From the NCBI GenBank assembly GCA_028279245.1, contig JANQOE010000076.1, forward strand, positions 1 to 43,059: 43,059 nucleotides of DNA, in the 5' to 3' direction. This DNA is from Alphaproteobacteria bacterium. Its GTDB lineage: Bacteria > Pseudomonadota > Alphaproteobacteria > UBA6615. The notes beneath the pieces are model-generated. The model did not search any database. It had not been told where the DNA came from and worked only from the letters and a program-made list of their open reading frames with translations. The position numbers and the translations under genes are program-made. Positions 34,085-42,038 of this stretch are shown in pieces. Within the stretch, counting starts at the first letter, position 1, and each line of letters begins with the position of its first letter.

Positions 34085-36831
34085 CAGGCGTCAGCTCCAG
34101 CGACGGCGCGACCCGCGAGTTGCGCACGCAGCCATTTCTCGACCTCGAGAATGGCAAACAGGGCGATACCGATGCCGATAATCTCCACGCCGTGGATGAA
34201 GTCCACGGGGCGCGTATCGAAGAGGGCCCCCATGAACGGCGCGTAAGTGAACAAGAGCTGCAGGCAGACAACCACGGTCACGGCGGTGAGCACCGCCCGC
34301 GTGCCGACAATGCCCGTCAAGGTGAGCGATGGCGCCCGGAGGTAGCGCACGCTGAAGAGATAGAAAACCTCCATGACGACCAGCGTGTTCACGGCGTAGG
34401 TGCGGGCTTCCTCAAGCGTTGCGCCGTGGGTGCGGGTCCACACGAAGATGCCGAAGATGCCGGTGACGAAAAGCAGTGACACGAAGAGGATGCGCCACAC
34501 TAGAAACGGCGTCAGCATGGGCGCACCGGCCGGACGGGGTGGTCGTCGCATCACATCCGCCTCGGTCGGCTCGAAGGCGAGCGCAATGGCCAGGCCGACG
34601 GAGCTGACCATGTTCACCCAGAGGATCTGTAGCGGCGTAATCGGGAGTGTGTAGCCAAGCAGGACAGCGGCGATGATGGCAAAGGACTCACCGCCGTTGA
34701 CCGGCAGCAGGAAGATGATCGCCTTCTTCAAGTTGTCGTAGACGGTTCTTCCTTCACGCACGGCGGCGGCGATCGAGGCGAAATTGTCGTCGGCCAGCAC
34801 CATGTCGGCTGCTTCCTTTGCCGCCTCGGTCCCATTGCCGCCCATGGCGACCCCAACGTCGGCACGTTTCAGCGCGGGCGCGTCATTGACGCCGTCGCCC
34901 GTCATGGCAACGACTTGATTGTTGGCTTGCAACGCCTGCACGAGGCGTAGCTTGTGTTCGGGACTGGTGCGCGCAAATACATCGACGTCGGCAGCGCGCT
35001 CGACGAGTTCAGCGTCGCTCAGAAGGTCGAGGTCGGCGCCGGTCAACACATCATGATGATTGGCGAGACCAAGTTGCCCGGCGATTGCGCGCGCCGTGCC
35101 GGCGTGGTCGCCGGTAATCATCTTCACACGAATTCCGGCAGACTGGCACTCGGCCACGGCCGTGACCGCCTCCTCGCGCGGCGGGTCGATGAGACCCAGC
35201 AGACCAAGCAGGGTCAGTCCACCATCCACATCGTCGAACTCCAGGGTGCGGTGATTGGCGTCGGTCGGTTTGAAGGCGAGGGCCAGGACCCGCTGTCCGT
35301 CACCGGCCATGCGCTCGATCCGTTCGTGCCAATAGGCAACGTTGATCGGTGCGTCTCCGTCCGCGCCAAGCTGCCGCGTGCAGAGTTCGATGACCCGCTC
35401 CGGCGCTCCCTTCAGGTAGATGAACCCCTCATGGTCGTGGCTGTGGTGCAGCGTCGCCATGAAACGGTGTTGGGCATCGAACGGTATGACGTCGGTACGG
35501 GGAAAGGACTTGGACTCGAAAACAGGGTCGAGGCCCGCTTTCAGACCGACTGCCAGCAGCGCACCCTCCATCGGATCGCCGGCAACCGTCCAGCCGTCCG
35601 CCGTCTCACGCAACGCCGAGTCATTGCACAACACCGCCGACCGGAGCACGGCAGGCAGCAGCGGACGGTGATCGGGTTCGATTTCCTGACCGCCGAGGTT
35701 GAAGCCGCCGTGCGGCTCATAACCAATGCCACCGACCTCGAACATATGCGACGCTGTTGCGATAGCGCGCACCGTCATCTCGTTACGGGTCAGCGTGCCG
35801 GTCTTGTCGGAACAGATAATGGAGACCGCGCCCAGCGTTTCGACGGCCGGCAAACGCCGGATGATGGCGTGGCGCGACGCCATGCGCTGCACGCCGATGG
35901 CCAGGGTCACGGTCAGAATTGCCGGCAGTCCCTCGGGGATGGCGGCAACCGCCAGACCGACGACGACCATGAACATCTCGACCGGCGCAAAGCCGCGCTG
36001 GGTCACGCCGAAGGCGAACACCAGGCCGGCGAGCAGCAGTATTGTGCCGGTCAGCCAACGGGCGAAGACGTTCATCTGGCGCAGCAGTGGCGTCGTGAGT
36101 GGCTGCACCCGAGTCAACATCCCACTGATGCGGCCGATCTCCGTTTCGATGCCGGTCTCGACGACGACGCCTGCTCCCTGGCCGGCCGTCACCAGCGTTC
36201 CGGCGTAGGCCATCGACGACCGGTCACCGAGCGGTGCGTCGACGGGGACCGGATCGACCGACTTGTCGACGGGTACCGACTCACCGGTCAGCGCCGCCTC
36301 CTGCAGCCGCAGGCCCTTGACGCGCGTCAGACGGACGTCGGCCGGAACCTTGTCGCCCGGTTCGAGAATGACCTGGTCTCCGGGCACAAGGTCCTCGGCC
36401 GGGACGATCGTCCGGTGGCCACCGCGCAATGCAGTTGCGCGCGGCGACAGCATCTGCCGGATCGCCTGCAGGGCCTTCTCTGCTTTGCCTTCTTGAACGA
36501 AGCCGATTGCCGCGTTGACGACGACGACGGCCAGGATGACCTGAGTGTCGACCCAGTGGCCGAGCACAGCGGTGACCGCCGCGGCCCCCACCAGGACGTA
36601 GATCAGGAGGTTGTTGAATTGCGCCAGGAACCGAATGACCGGGTGGCTCCGCTGGGGCGCGGGCAGCCGGTTTGGCCCATGCGTAGCGAGCCGTTCGCGC
36701 GCCTCGCCATCGGCCAGCCCCTCGGTGCGGCCGGCCCGCCTGGCCATGGCTTGGTCGGCCGTCTGGGCATGCCAGCCGGGGCTCAGGTTCGCTTCAAGCG
36801 CCGGTTTTGCCGGCGCGTCGACAAGTGCCAT
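34084..36831 (-). CDS. P2-type cation-transporting ATPase
   Basis: A 915-residue P-type ATPase: N-terminal cation ATPase domain, TGES actuator motif (182-185), PEGLP in transmembrane segment 4 (299-303), which resembles the Ca/H-type P2 group rather than heavy-metal pumps, phosphorylated Asp342 in CSDKTGTLTRNEM, a nucleotide domain with KGAPERV, MITGDHAGTA and the hinge MTGDGVNDAPALK, then the C-terminal membrane bundle. No Cys-rich metal domain is present. It lies in a minus-strand run with the HTH gene ahead and the antiporter after it. Transported ion not certain. Confidence 0.93.
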   Translation of the reverse strand: MALVDAPAKPALEANLSPGWHAQTADQAMARRAGRTEGLADGEARERLATHGPNRLPAPQRSHPVIRFLAQFNNLLIYVLVGAAAVTAVLGHWVDTQVILAVVVVNAAIGFVQEGKAEKALQAIRQMLSPRATALRGGHRTIVPAEDLVPGDQVILEPGDKVPADVRLTRVKGLRLQEAALTGESVPVDKSVDPVPVDAPLGDRSSMAYAGTLVTAGQGAGVVVETGIETEIGRISGMLTRVQPLTTPLLRQMNVFARWLTGTILLLAGLVFAFGVTQRGFAPVEMFMVVVGLAVAAIPEGLPAILTVTLAIGVQRMASRHAIIRRLPAVETLGAVSIICSDKTGTLTRNEMTVRAIATASHMFEVGGIGYEPHGGFNLGGQEIEPDHRPLLPAVLRSAVLCNDSALRETADGWTVAGDPMEGALLAVGLKAGLDPVFESKSFPRTDVIPFDAQHRFMATLHHSHDHEGFIYLKGAPERVIELCTRQLGADGDAPINVAYWHERIERMAGDGQRVLALAFKPTDANHRTLEFDDVDGGLTLLGLLGLIDPPREEAVTAVAECQSAGIRVKMITGDHAGTARAIAGQLGLANHHDVLTGADLDLLSDAELVERAADVDVFARTSPEHKLRLVQALQANNQVVAMTGDGVNDAPALKRADVGVAMGGNGTEAAKEAADMVLADDNFASIAAAVREGRTVYDNLKKAIIFLLPVNGGESFAIIAAVLLGYTLPITPLQILWVNMVSSVGLAIALAFEPTEADVMRRPPRPAGAPMLTPFLVWRILFVSLLFVTGIFGIFVWTRTHGATLEEARTYAVNTLVVMEVFYLFSVRYLRAPSLTLTGIVGTRAVLTAVTVVVCLQLLFTYAPFMGALFDTRPVDFIHGVEIIGIGIALFAILEVEKWLRAQLAGRAVAGADA

Positions 36832-36884
36832 CCGTTACGCTCGTTCGGGCTCCGGGCCAGGATCAGCAATGGCCCGCAAGAGAC

Positions 36885-37091
36885 TTAGTTCGACTGGTTC
36901 TTGCGGCCTGGTCCGGGTCCCGTCACGTGCGCGTTGACGAATGCTTCAAGATCCTTGGCGGCGATCCGGAACTCCCGGCCGAACCGCACAGCGCGCAACT
37001 CGCCTTCGTGAATCCAGCCGCGGATTGTTGCCTCGCTGATCTTCAGCAGTTCGGCGACTTCATGGGTCGTGAAAAAGGGTCGGCTGAGCAT
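36885..37091 (-). CDS. Small MerR/excisionase-type HTH protein
   Basis: A 68-residue DNA-binding protein with the winged helix of the excisionase/HTH_17 family: FFTTHEVAELLKISEATIRG, GWIHEGELRAVRFGREFRI and AKDLEAFVNAH. ATG 37091 is preferred (AGAGG ahead) over an open frame reaching 37121. It lies 53 bases upstream of the ATPase gene and may regulate the operon or the divergent stress gene. No phage or integrase gene is nearby, so a recombination role is unlikely. Confidence 0.82.
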   Translation of the reverse strand: MLSRPFFTTHEVAELLKISEATIRGWIHEGELRAVRFGREFRIAAKDLEAFVNAHVTGPGPGRKNQSN

Positions 37092-37154
37092 TGTTGAATG
37101 CCTCTTAGCGCAAAATAACACCGTTGAGACTGTCTGAGGATAACCGAAGCGGCT

Positions 37155-37168
37155 TTGACGCAGGTCAA
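37155..37168. promoter_or_regulatory. FNR/FixK/Dnr-type box in the divergent intergenic region
   Basis: TTGACGCAGGTCAA is a perfect TTGA-N6-TCAA palindrome. It lies 64 bases ahead of the HTH-ATPase-antiporter run on one side and about 94 bases ahead of the universal stress gene on the other. A Crp/FNR-type activator at this site could serve either or both, through start sites about 41 bases away. Universal stress proteins are recurrent targets of such regulators. Confidence 0.8.
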
Positions 37169-37262
37169 GGGCAATACGCGCCGGTCAGTGCAAAAGAGGT
37201 GCATTGGAACCCACGCTGCCACGTACCGGCAGTGTTCCTTAGCGAGGGAATGGAGGCGGCGC

Positions 37263-38111
37263 ATGAAGCGCATCCTGATGGCGACGGACTTATCGGCCCG
37301 CTCCGACCGGGCCTTCGCGCGAGCCATGCACCTCGCAAGGGATCACCAGGCCGAGTTGACGATCGTGCATGTGGTCGACGAAAGCCTGCCGGCCCCGATC
37401 GCCGACGCGCAAGGTGACGCGGCCCGACAAGCGATCGAGGCCCAGGTCGCGGCGGACCGTGGCGACGCCACCTTCCCAATCTCGATCGAGGTGGTGTTCG
37501 GCCGCCCTTACCTCGACATTCTTGAGATGTCGGAACGGCAGGACGCCGAACTGGTCATCCTCGGTTTGCACCGTGAGGATGCGTTCAAGGACATGTTCCG
37601 CGGAACGACGGCGGAACGGGTTATTCGCGCCGGCAACGCCCCGGTGCTCCTGGTGAAAGAACCCGCAAACCGTCCCTACAAGAAAATCATGGTCGGGGTC
37701 GACTTCTCGGTCTACTCGCGCCGGGCCATCGAGTTCGCCGTGGCGTTCGTACCGACCGGGGTCTTCCATCTGGTGCACGCGTTCGACGTTCCCTTCAAGG
37801 GGTTCGCCTACGGGCACGACACGCGACGCGGCGCCACCAAGCAGCATCAGCTTCAGTTTCAGAAGATGATCGACGAAGAGATGGAGACATTTCTGGCAGG
37901 CGTCGAACCAAAAGCGCCCAAGGTGCAAACGGCCATGCAGGAGGGCACCGTTCGCGATGTCATCGACAAGCAGGTCGCCCGCCTACAACCGGACCTGTTG
38001 GTCGTCGGCACCCACGGCCGGACCGGTGTCGCCCACGCCTTCCTCGGCAGTGTGGCCGAGGACCTCCTACGGGATCCGCCGTGCGACGTATTCGCGGTCA
38101 ACGCTTGGTAG
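37263..38111 (+). CDS. Universal stress protein, two UspA domains
   Basis: A 282-residue tandem UspA protein. Domain 1 (~1-138) begins KRILMATDLSARSDRAFARA; domain 2 (~140-282) begins KKIMVGVDFSVYSRRAIEFA and ends with the ATP-binding type motif VVGTHGRTGVAHAFLGSVAE. Domain 1 has a degenerate version (ILGLHREDAFKDMFRGTTAE). ATG 37263 follows GGAGG; an upstream frame to 37155 runs through the FNR-like box and is rejected. Divergent from the HTH/ATPase run and probably induced under oxygen limitation. Confidence 0.93.
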   Translation: MKRILMATDLSARSDRAFARAMHLARDHQAELTIVHVVDESLPAPIADAQGDAARQAIEAQVAADRGDATFPISIEVVFGRPYLDILEMSERQDAELVILGLHREDAFKDMFRGTTAERVIRAGNAPVLLVKEPANRPYKKIMVGVDFSVYSRRAIEFAVAFVPTGVFHLVHAFDVPFKGFAYGHDTRRGATKQHQLQFQKMIDEEMETFLAGVEPKAPKVQTAMQEGTVRDVIDKQVARLQPDLLVVGTHGRTGVAHAFLGSVAEDLLRDPPCDVFAVNAW

Positions 38112-38197
38112 GCTCGTCGACTGCCGCTGGGTGATGACCGGACTCTAGCCACCTGATGGTTGTTCGCGCCGCAGCCCCGCAGTGCTAGCCTGCTCAC

Positions 38198-38575
38198 ATG
38201 CTCGGCTTGTTTGGCAGGTTCGGCCGCTCCCAAGAGCTGCGACGGCTCGACCAGGCGTTGCTCGACGTGGATCTGAGTCCGCGGCTGGTGCCGGACGCGG
38301 TGAAGCTGACCACACTGAAGCTGCTCAAGGAGGCCGGGGTGAGCCGCGACCCGGCGGCGTGCGCCACCGCGGCGGAACTGCTCGGCTATTGCATGTTGGG
38401 CGCCCAAGGTTTCACCGAAAGTAACAGCCTCGGCCTGACGGAAACTGTCGAAGCGCGCCTGGCCGCTGCCCTGGAAGCCGGCGACAGCCTCGATGCTCGC
38501 CTGGTGCTTCTCACCCTGCATGCCAACGTCATTCAGGCAAGCGTGGTCGACCGCTACGGGCTGGAAACGGACTGA
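38198..38575 (+). CDS. Uncharacterised 125-residue protein
   Basis: Opens MLGLFGRFGRSQELRRLD. The protein is predicted mainly helical, with no signal or membrane segment and no motif I recognise (central KLTTLKLLKEAGVSRDPAAC, late LDARLVLLTLHANVIQASV). Codon use is like its neighbours, supporting a real gene. It lies between the stress protein and a convergent transporter, whose stop is one base past its own. Function unknown. Confidence 0.65.
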   Translation: MLGLFGRFGRSQELRRLDQALLDVDLSPRLVPDAVKLTTLKLLKEAGVSRDPAACATAAELLGYCMLGAQGFTESNSLGLTETVEARLAAALEAGDSLDARLVLLTLHANVIQASVVDRYGLETD

Positions 38576-38576
38576 C

Positions 38577-39473
38577 TCAATGCCGCACACAGGAACGCAG
38601 CCAGCGCCTTAACCAATGTGCGGACGACATGATGATTGTGACGACCCCGATCGTGATGACTTCGCCCAGATCCAACGTCTCAACGAACACCGCCGTTCCC
38701 AGGACGACACTGACCGGGAGCAGCGCCGCCAGTGGAAGGATGGGCCACGCCTGCCAATCGAAGTCGCGCGTCCCCCAGTATGCAGCGCCCCAATACGCCC
38801 AAGCCGCCGTGGCAAGCATGGCCGGCAGCGGCAGACCAGCCGGCGCACCCAGGCCGACCCAGTTGAATTCGGCTGCAACTGCCAAGCCAAGGAAAAACAG
38901 CGCCGCTCCCGAGATACGAACGACGTTCGTGCGCGACGATGAACCCTCGTTATCCACGGACAGCGGGGCGCGCATGGTGCCCAAGACCAGCAAGAGGGCC
39001 CCTAGGCCCAGTAACAGATTCCCTGAGATGGTGGCCCCTGCCCACCCAACGCGGCCATGCAGCAGCGCGTAGATGCCGCCGGCTGCCAACACGAATGCGA
39101 CTGGAAATCCGGTATCGAGCTCTGCCTTGCCTCGGAGCCACGCGACCGCCGGAACGACGAAGACGAACAGCCCGCCGATCAGAGCCACACTGACGGCGTC
39201 GGTCCGCAACAGGCCGCCGACGAGCAGGGCCGGCGCGCCGCCAAGTATCACCATGCCCCAGGCGCAAGCCATCAGGTCGTGGCGCCATTGTCCCGGCCGG
39301 GACGGCAGGCGGCTTACATGGCGCCACGCGAGCACGAGCACCGCGCATGCCAGCACCAGGGCGACCCTGGACGAGCTGTGAAGGTCCACTACGGGCTTCA
39401 GTAGGACCGGGCCGTAGACCCACGCGAGGGCGGCAACCCACGCGGCAGAATAGCCTCTGATAGTGCGCTCCAA
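38577..39473 (-). CDS. DMT/EamA-like membrane transporter
   Basis: About 298 residues with roughly ten hydrophobic segments in two halves (VALVLACAVLVLAWRHV, MACAWGMVILGGAPALLVGG, AVFVETLDLGEVITIGVVTI), the size and layout of drug/metabolite transporters. No ATG is available: the open frame extends to 39905 but its front is antisense to the LysR gene. TTG 39473, with GGAG eight bases ahead, gives a sensible length. Divergent from a LysR-type regulator, which probably controls it. Substrate unknown. Confidence 0.75.
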   Translation of the reverse strand: MERTIRGYSAAWVAALAWVYGPVLLKPVVDLHSSSRVALVLACAVLVLAWRHVSRLPSRPGQWRHDLMACAWGMVILGGAPALLVGGLLRTDAVSVALIGGLFVFVVPAVAWLRGKAELDTGFPVAFVLAAGGIYALLHGRVGWAGATISGNLLLGLGALLLVLGTMRAPLSVDNEGSSSRTNVVRISGAALFFLGLAVAAEFNWVGLGAPAGLPLPAMLATAAWAYWGAAYWGTRDFDWQAWPILPLAALLPVSVVLGTAVFVETLDLGEVITIGVVTIIMSSAHWLRRWLRSCVRH

Positions 39474-39482
39474 ATTCGGCGG

Positions 39483-39519
39483 CTCCGGATCTCTTGTGAC
39501 GACATATCCGTCTCCGGAG
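39483..39519. promoter_or_regulatory. Inverted repeat CTCCGGA-N23-TCCGGAG
   Basis: Two perfect 7-base inverted arms lie between the transporter and the LysR gene. The position suits an operator or a LysR binding region; no binding data exist. Confidence 0.35.
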
Positions 39520-39549
39520 GCATTTTCGGATGCGCCGATTGCTCCGTCT

Positions 39550-39577
39550 ATGAAATCTATTGTAAGGATGCTTTCAT
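39550..39577. promoter_or_regulatory. Inverted repeat over the LysR gene start
   Basis: ATGAAA, 16 bases, TTTCAT form a 6-base perfect inverted repeat; the right arm overlaps the start codon at 39576. It may allow autorepression or a translation-blocking fold. Tentative. Confidence 0.3.
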
Positions 39578-40409
39578 GAATGAAATGAAAGCCAATTGGG
39601 ATGACCTGCGGCTGTTCGCGGCGGTGGCGCGTGGGCATGGGCTGGCCAAGGCCAGTAAGGCCACCGGGAAGAGCGCGCCTACCCTCTCGCGGCGCATGCT
39701 CGATCTGGAGCGCTCGATGGGGCGCGAACTGTTTCGACGGCTGCCCAAGGGCTACGAGCTGACCGGCCAGGGCCAGGCGCTGTTCGACCGGGTGACAAAG
39801 ATCGAGACCGGCATATCCGCCATCTGGCATGCGCCGGCGCCGGGACAGCGCACGCTGATCAAGGTCTCGGCCGGCACCTGGACGACTAAGGTCCTGTGCG
39901 ATCACATGGATGCCATCGTCGGCCCGGAGGACAGCATTCTGGTCCGCCTTATCTCAGCCGAGGAAGTGCTCGACATGGGCCGGCGGCAGGCGGCTATCGG
40001 CGTCCGCAACCGGCGCCCGCACCAACGAGGGCTGGCCGGGCGCAAGGTGGGCCGCGTTCGCCACGCAGTCTATGCGGCGCATGCCGATGTCCGTATTTGG
40101 GCGCGCTATACGGGCAACACCCCGTCAGCGGAATGGCACCAGAAACACGCCCGCGACGACGAGTGTATAGAGGTCACCAACCCCAGAAACGCGCTCGACC
40201 TAGCCCTTGCGGGGTCCGCCCGCGTCGTCCTGCCGACATTCATCGGTGACGCGCAGAATGGGTTGGTGCGGGTGAGCGAAACCATCGAGGCATTGGATAG
40301 CGACCAGTGGCTGGTCGTGCACGACGACGACCGGTTCAGTCCTGAGATTCGAACGACTGTCGATCGCATCTACGACGTGTTGCATCAGCTGCACCGGGAT
40401 TACTCATAG
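39576..40409 (+). CDS. LysR-type transcriptional regulator
   Basis: A 277-residue LTTR. The N-terminal winged HTH reads LRLFAAVARGHGLAKASKAT, APTLSRRMLDLERSMGRELF and RLPKGYELTGQGQALFDRV. The effector domain is shorter than usual (about 190 residues) and poorly conserved. AAGGA lies seven bases before ATG 39576; an internal ATG at 39585 is possible. Divergent from the DMT transporter, the normal arrangement of an LTTR and its target. Confidence 0.9.
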   Translation: MNEMKANWDDLRLFAAVARGHGLAKASKATGKSAPTLSRRMLDLERSMGRELFRRLPKGYELTGQGQALFDRVTKIETGISAIWHAPAPGQRTLIKVSAGTWTTKVLCDHMDAIVGPEDSILVRLISAEEVLDMGRRQAAIGVRNRRPHQRGLAGRKVGRVRHAVYAAHADVRIWARYTGNTPSAEWHQKHARDDECIEVTNPRNALDLALAGSARVVLPTFIGDAQNGLVRVSETIEALDSDQWLVVHDDDRFSPEIRTTVDRIYDVLHQLHRDYS

Positions 40410-40463
40410 CGGGCAGCAAAGCGCAGCTTGCTCTGCGCCGGCTTGATGCCCCGGGGGTTGGTC

Positions 40464-41849
40464 CTAACCAGACCAAAGTTCAGTGTCGGGATGGAACTGG
40501 GACCAGGCAAACCAGAACGCCTGGTGGCTGCCAAGGTCGGATCCATCGGCATCGACGGCCTTGATGCCGCCGCCTTCGAGTTGCAGCCGGACGTTTTCAA
40601 ACGCGATCTCGTTGCCTTCCAGCAGAGCGACCAACGCCTTACTGCGCTGAAACGCCACCGGCTGACCGGATGCCGTGACCACACCAATGATGTCCTCGTG
40701 GTCCGGCAAGCGCGGGTCGACATCGCCGACCGGGAAGATCGGGCCGTCGGCATCGCGGCCGTTGCGGAAGTCAAAATCGCGGCCGAGGGCCAGTGCTTCC
40801 ACCAGGACCGTGGTCTCGGGGTGGGCCTCTTTCCACGTGCCCCAATCGGTCGTCACGACACTGGTTTGCTTGAGCTCCAAGTTCCGCTCAGCAAGCGGCC
40901 CGGTCACCGCTGTGCCCAGGAACGTATCGAACACCGAGTATGTGTTGACGTCGTACATCACTTTGTTGGAGCGGATCAGCAGCCCGGACGTGCGCAGAAT
41001 CGGCCGCTCGATGCCTTCCGGCAGTTCATCGGTGAAGTAGGCCTGCGCCGAACCGCACAGGGTGCAATAGGGGATGCCGAGATGGCGCCCGCCGAGTGTG
41101 TCGTTGACCATCTCGCGGACTTCCATGATGCGCCGCGGATAGGCGCGGTATTCGCCGTTCACGCCGATGCCGAAGACGATATCGTCATCCTTCAGCCAGG
41201 TGGCCTCGGCGGCGCTACTGACTTCGGGGTTGTCGGCGGCGGGGATGCAGTTGCACTGCTCGTCCGTCGTGTCGTAGGCACGGTCGTCGATCAGCACGCC
41301 GCCCCAGGACACGTGTCGCCAGTCGATATCGCCTTCGACGAAGATCCGATCCCAACCGGGCACGATGCCGGTGAAGATGGCGCGCTTGGTCGCCAGGTAA
41401 TCAGGCGGGGCCGGGATGTCCCAAGCAATGAGGTGGTCGGTGACGAGGCCCCAGTGGTTTCGATTTGGCAGCTCTTTCCCGAACAATTGGGAGGCCGCAT
41501 CGGTCAGCGCGGACGTCAACTGGGACCCGGCGGTGAAGCGCATTAAGTCGGCGATGATCCAGCCAATCCGCGGATCCCCCGACTCGGCGATCTGGCGCAG
41601 CGCCGTGGCCTGGTCTTCGCCCCAGGTCGACTCCGTGACGCTCTCGACAAAGGCCACCTGCACGGCGGATCGCACCTCTTCCGACAACGGACCCGACGGG
41701 ACAGCCGGCGGCTGGCCGAACTGTTCGATCACGTAGTCCGGGAGCGGTTCCGCTGCCTGCGCTTGCGCGGTAGCGGACCAAATCAGAGAAAGCGCCGCCA
41801 ACGGCGTGGTTAACAGGACGCGGGTTTTAGAGCGCAGTGCCGATGCCAT
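40464..41849 (-). CDS. Divergent DUF3179 protein with long N-terminal extension (copy 6)
   Basis: A 461-residue exported protein: signal peptide (hydrophobic ~11-28, AQAQA cleavage), then about 180 residues not found in copies 1-5 (ALRQIAESGDPRIGWIIADL, WGLVTDHLIAWDIPAPPDYL), then a DUF3179-like domain: NGEYRAYPRRIMEVREMVND, IPYCTLCGSAQAYF (Cys262, Cys265), VMYDVNTYSVFDTFLG. The CxxC is retained as CTLC, but the family histidine (HEIVND in copies 1-5) is Arg245. It ends in FAWSQFHPDTELWSG. The last gene before it on this strand encodes a sugar-type binding protein; no link is evident. Confidence 0.88.
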   Translation of the reverse strand: MASALRSKTRVLLTTPLAALSLIWSATAQAQAAEPLPDYVIEQFGQPPAVPSGPLSEEVRSAVQVAFVESVTESTWGEDQATALRQIAESGDPRIGWIIADLMRFTAGSQLTSALTDAASQLFGKELPNRNHWGLVTDHLIAWDIPAPPDYLATKRAIFTGIVPGWDRIFVEGDIDWRHVSWGGVLIDDRAYDTTDEQCNCIPAADNPEVSSAAEATWLKDDDIVFGIGVNGEYRAYPRRIMEVREMVNDTLGGRHLGIPYCTLCGSAQAYFTDELPEGIERPILRTSGLLIRSNKVMYDVNTYSVFDTFLGTAVTGPLAERNLELKQTSVVTTDWGTWKEAHPETTVLVEALALGRDFDFRNGRDADGPIFPVGDVDPRLPDHEDIIGVVTASGQPVAFQRSKALVALLEGNEIAFENVRLQLEGGGIKAVDADGSDLGSHQAFWFAWSQFHPDTELWSG

Positions 41850-41979
41850 ATTGGGGCCTTTCGCCTACCTATTTCATGCTCAGACGCACAGCCGCCCAAA
41901 AGGGGCCAGCGCCACATGACACTAGAGTTCGGCCCGGCGGGTCGCGGCGCCAATCACGATCGCATCAGCAGGCGGTGAA

Positions 41980-42012
41980 CGGGGCGGTGGAAGTATCGGC
42001 AACCCCGCCCCG
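41980..42012. other. GC hairpin between binding protein and DUF3179 copy 6
   Basis: CGGGGCGG and CCGCCCCG pair across a 17-base loop, 27 bases past the stop of the binding-protein gene. No T-run follows on that strand, so termination would need Rho or another factor. The rest of 41850-42038 shows nothing recognisable. Confidence 0.35.
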
Positions 42013-42038
42013 AATCACGCCATCGGCGAGCCGGAAAG

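Noticed and set aside
34084..36831. Reading the P-type ATPase as a copper or zinc exporter
   Set aside because: There is no CPC-type motif or metal-binding front domain; PEGLP in TM4 fits the P2 group.
34954..36888. A 644-codon open frame antisense to the P-type ATPase
   Set aside because: The ATPase frame on the minus strand has every family motif. The plus frame has no recognisable domain and arises from GC-rich codon bias.
36885..37091. Excisionase of an integrated element
   Set aside because: No integrase, att-like repeats or phage genes are nearby; the fold is shared by many small regulators.
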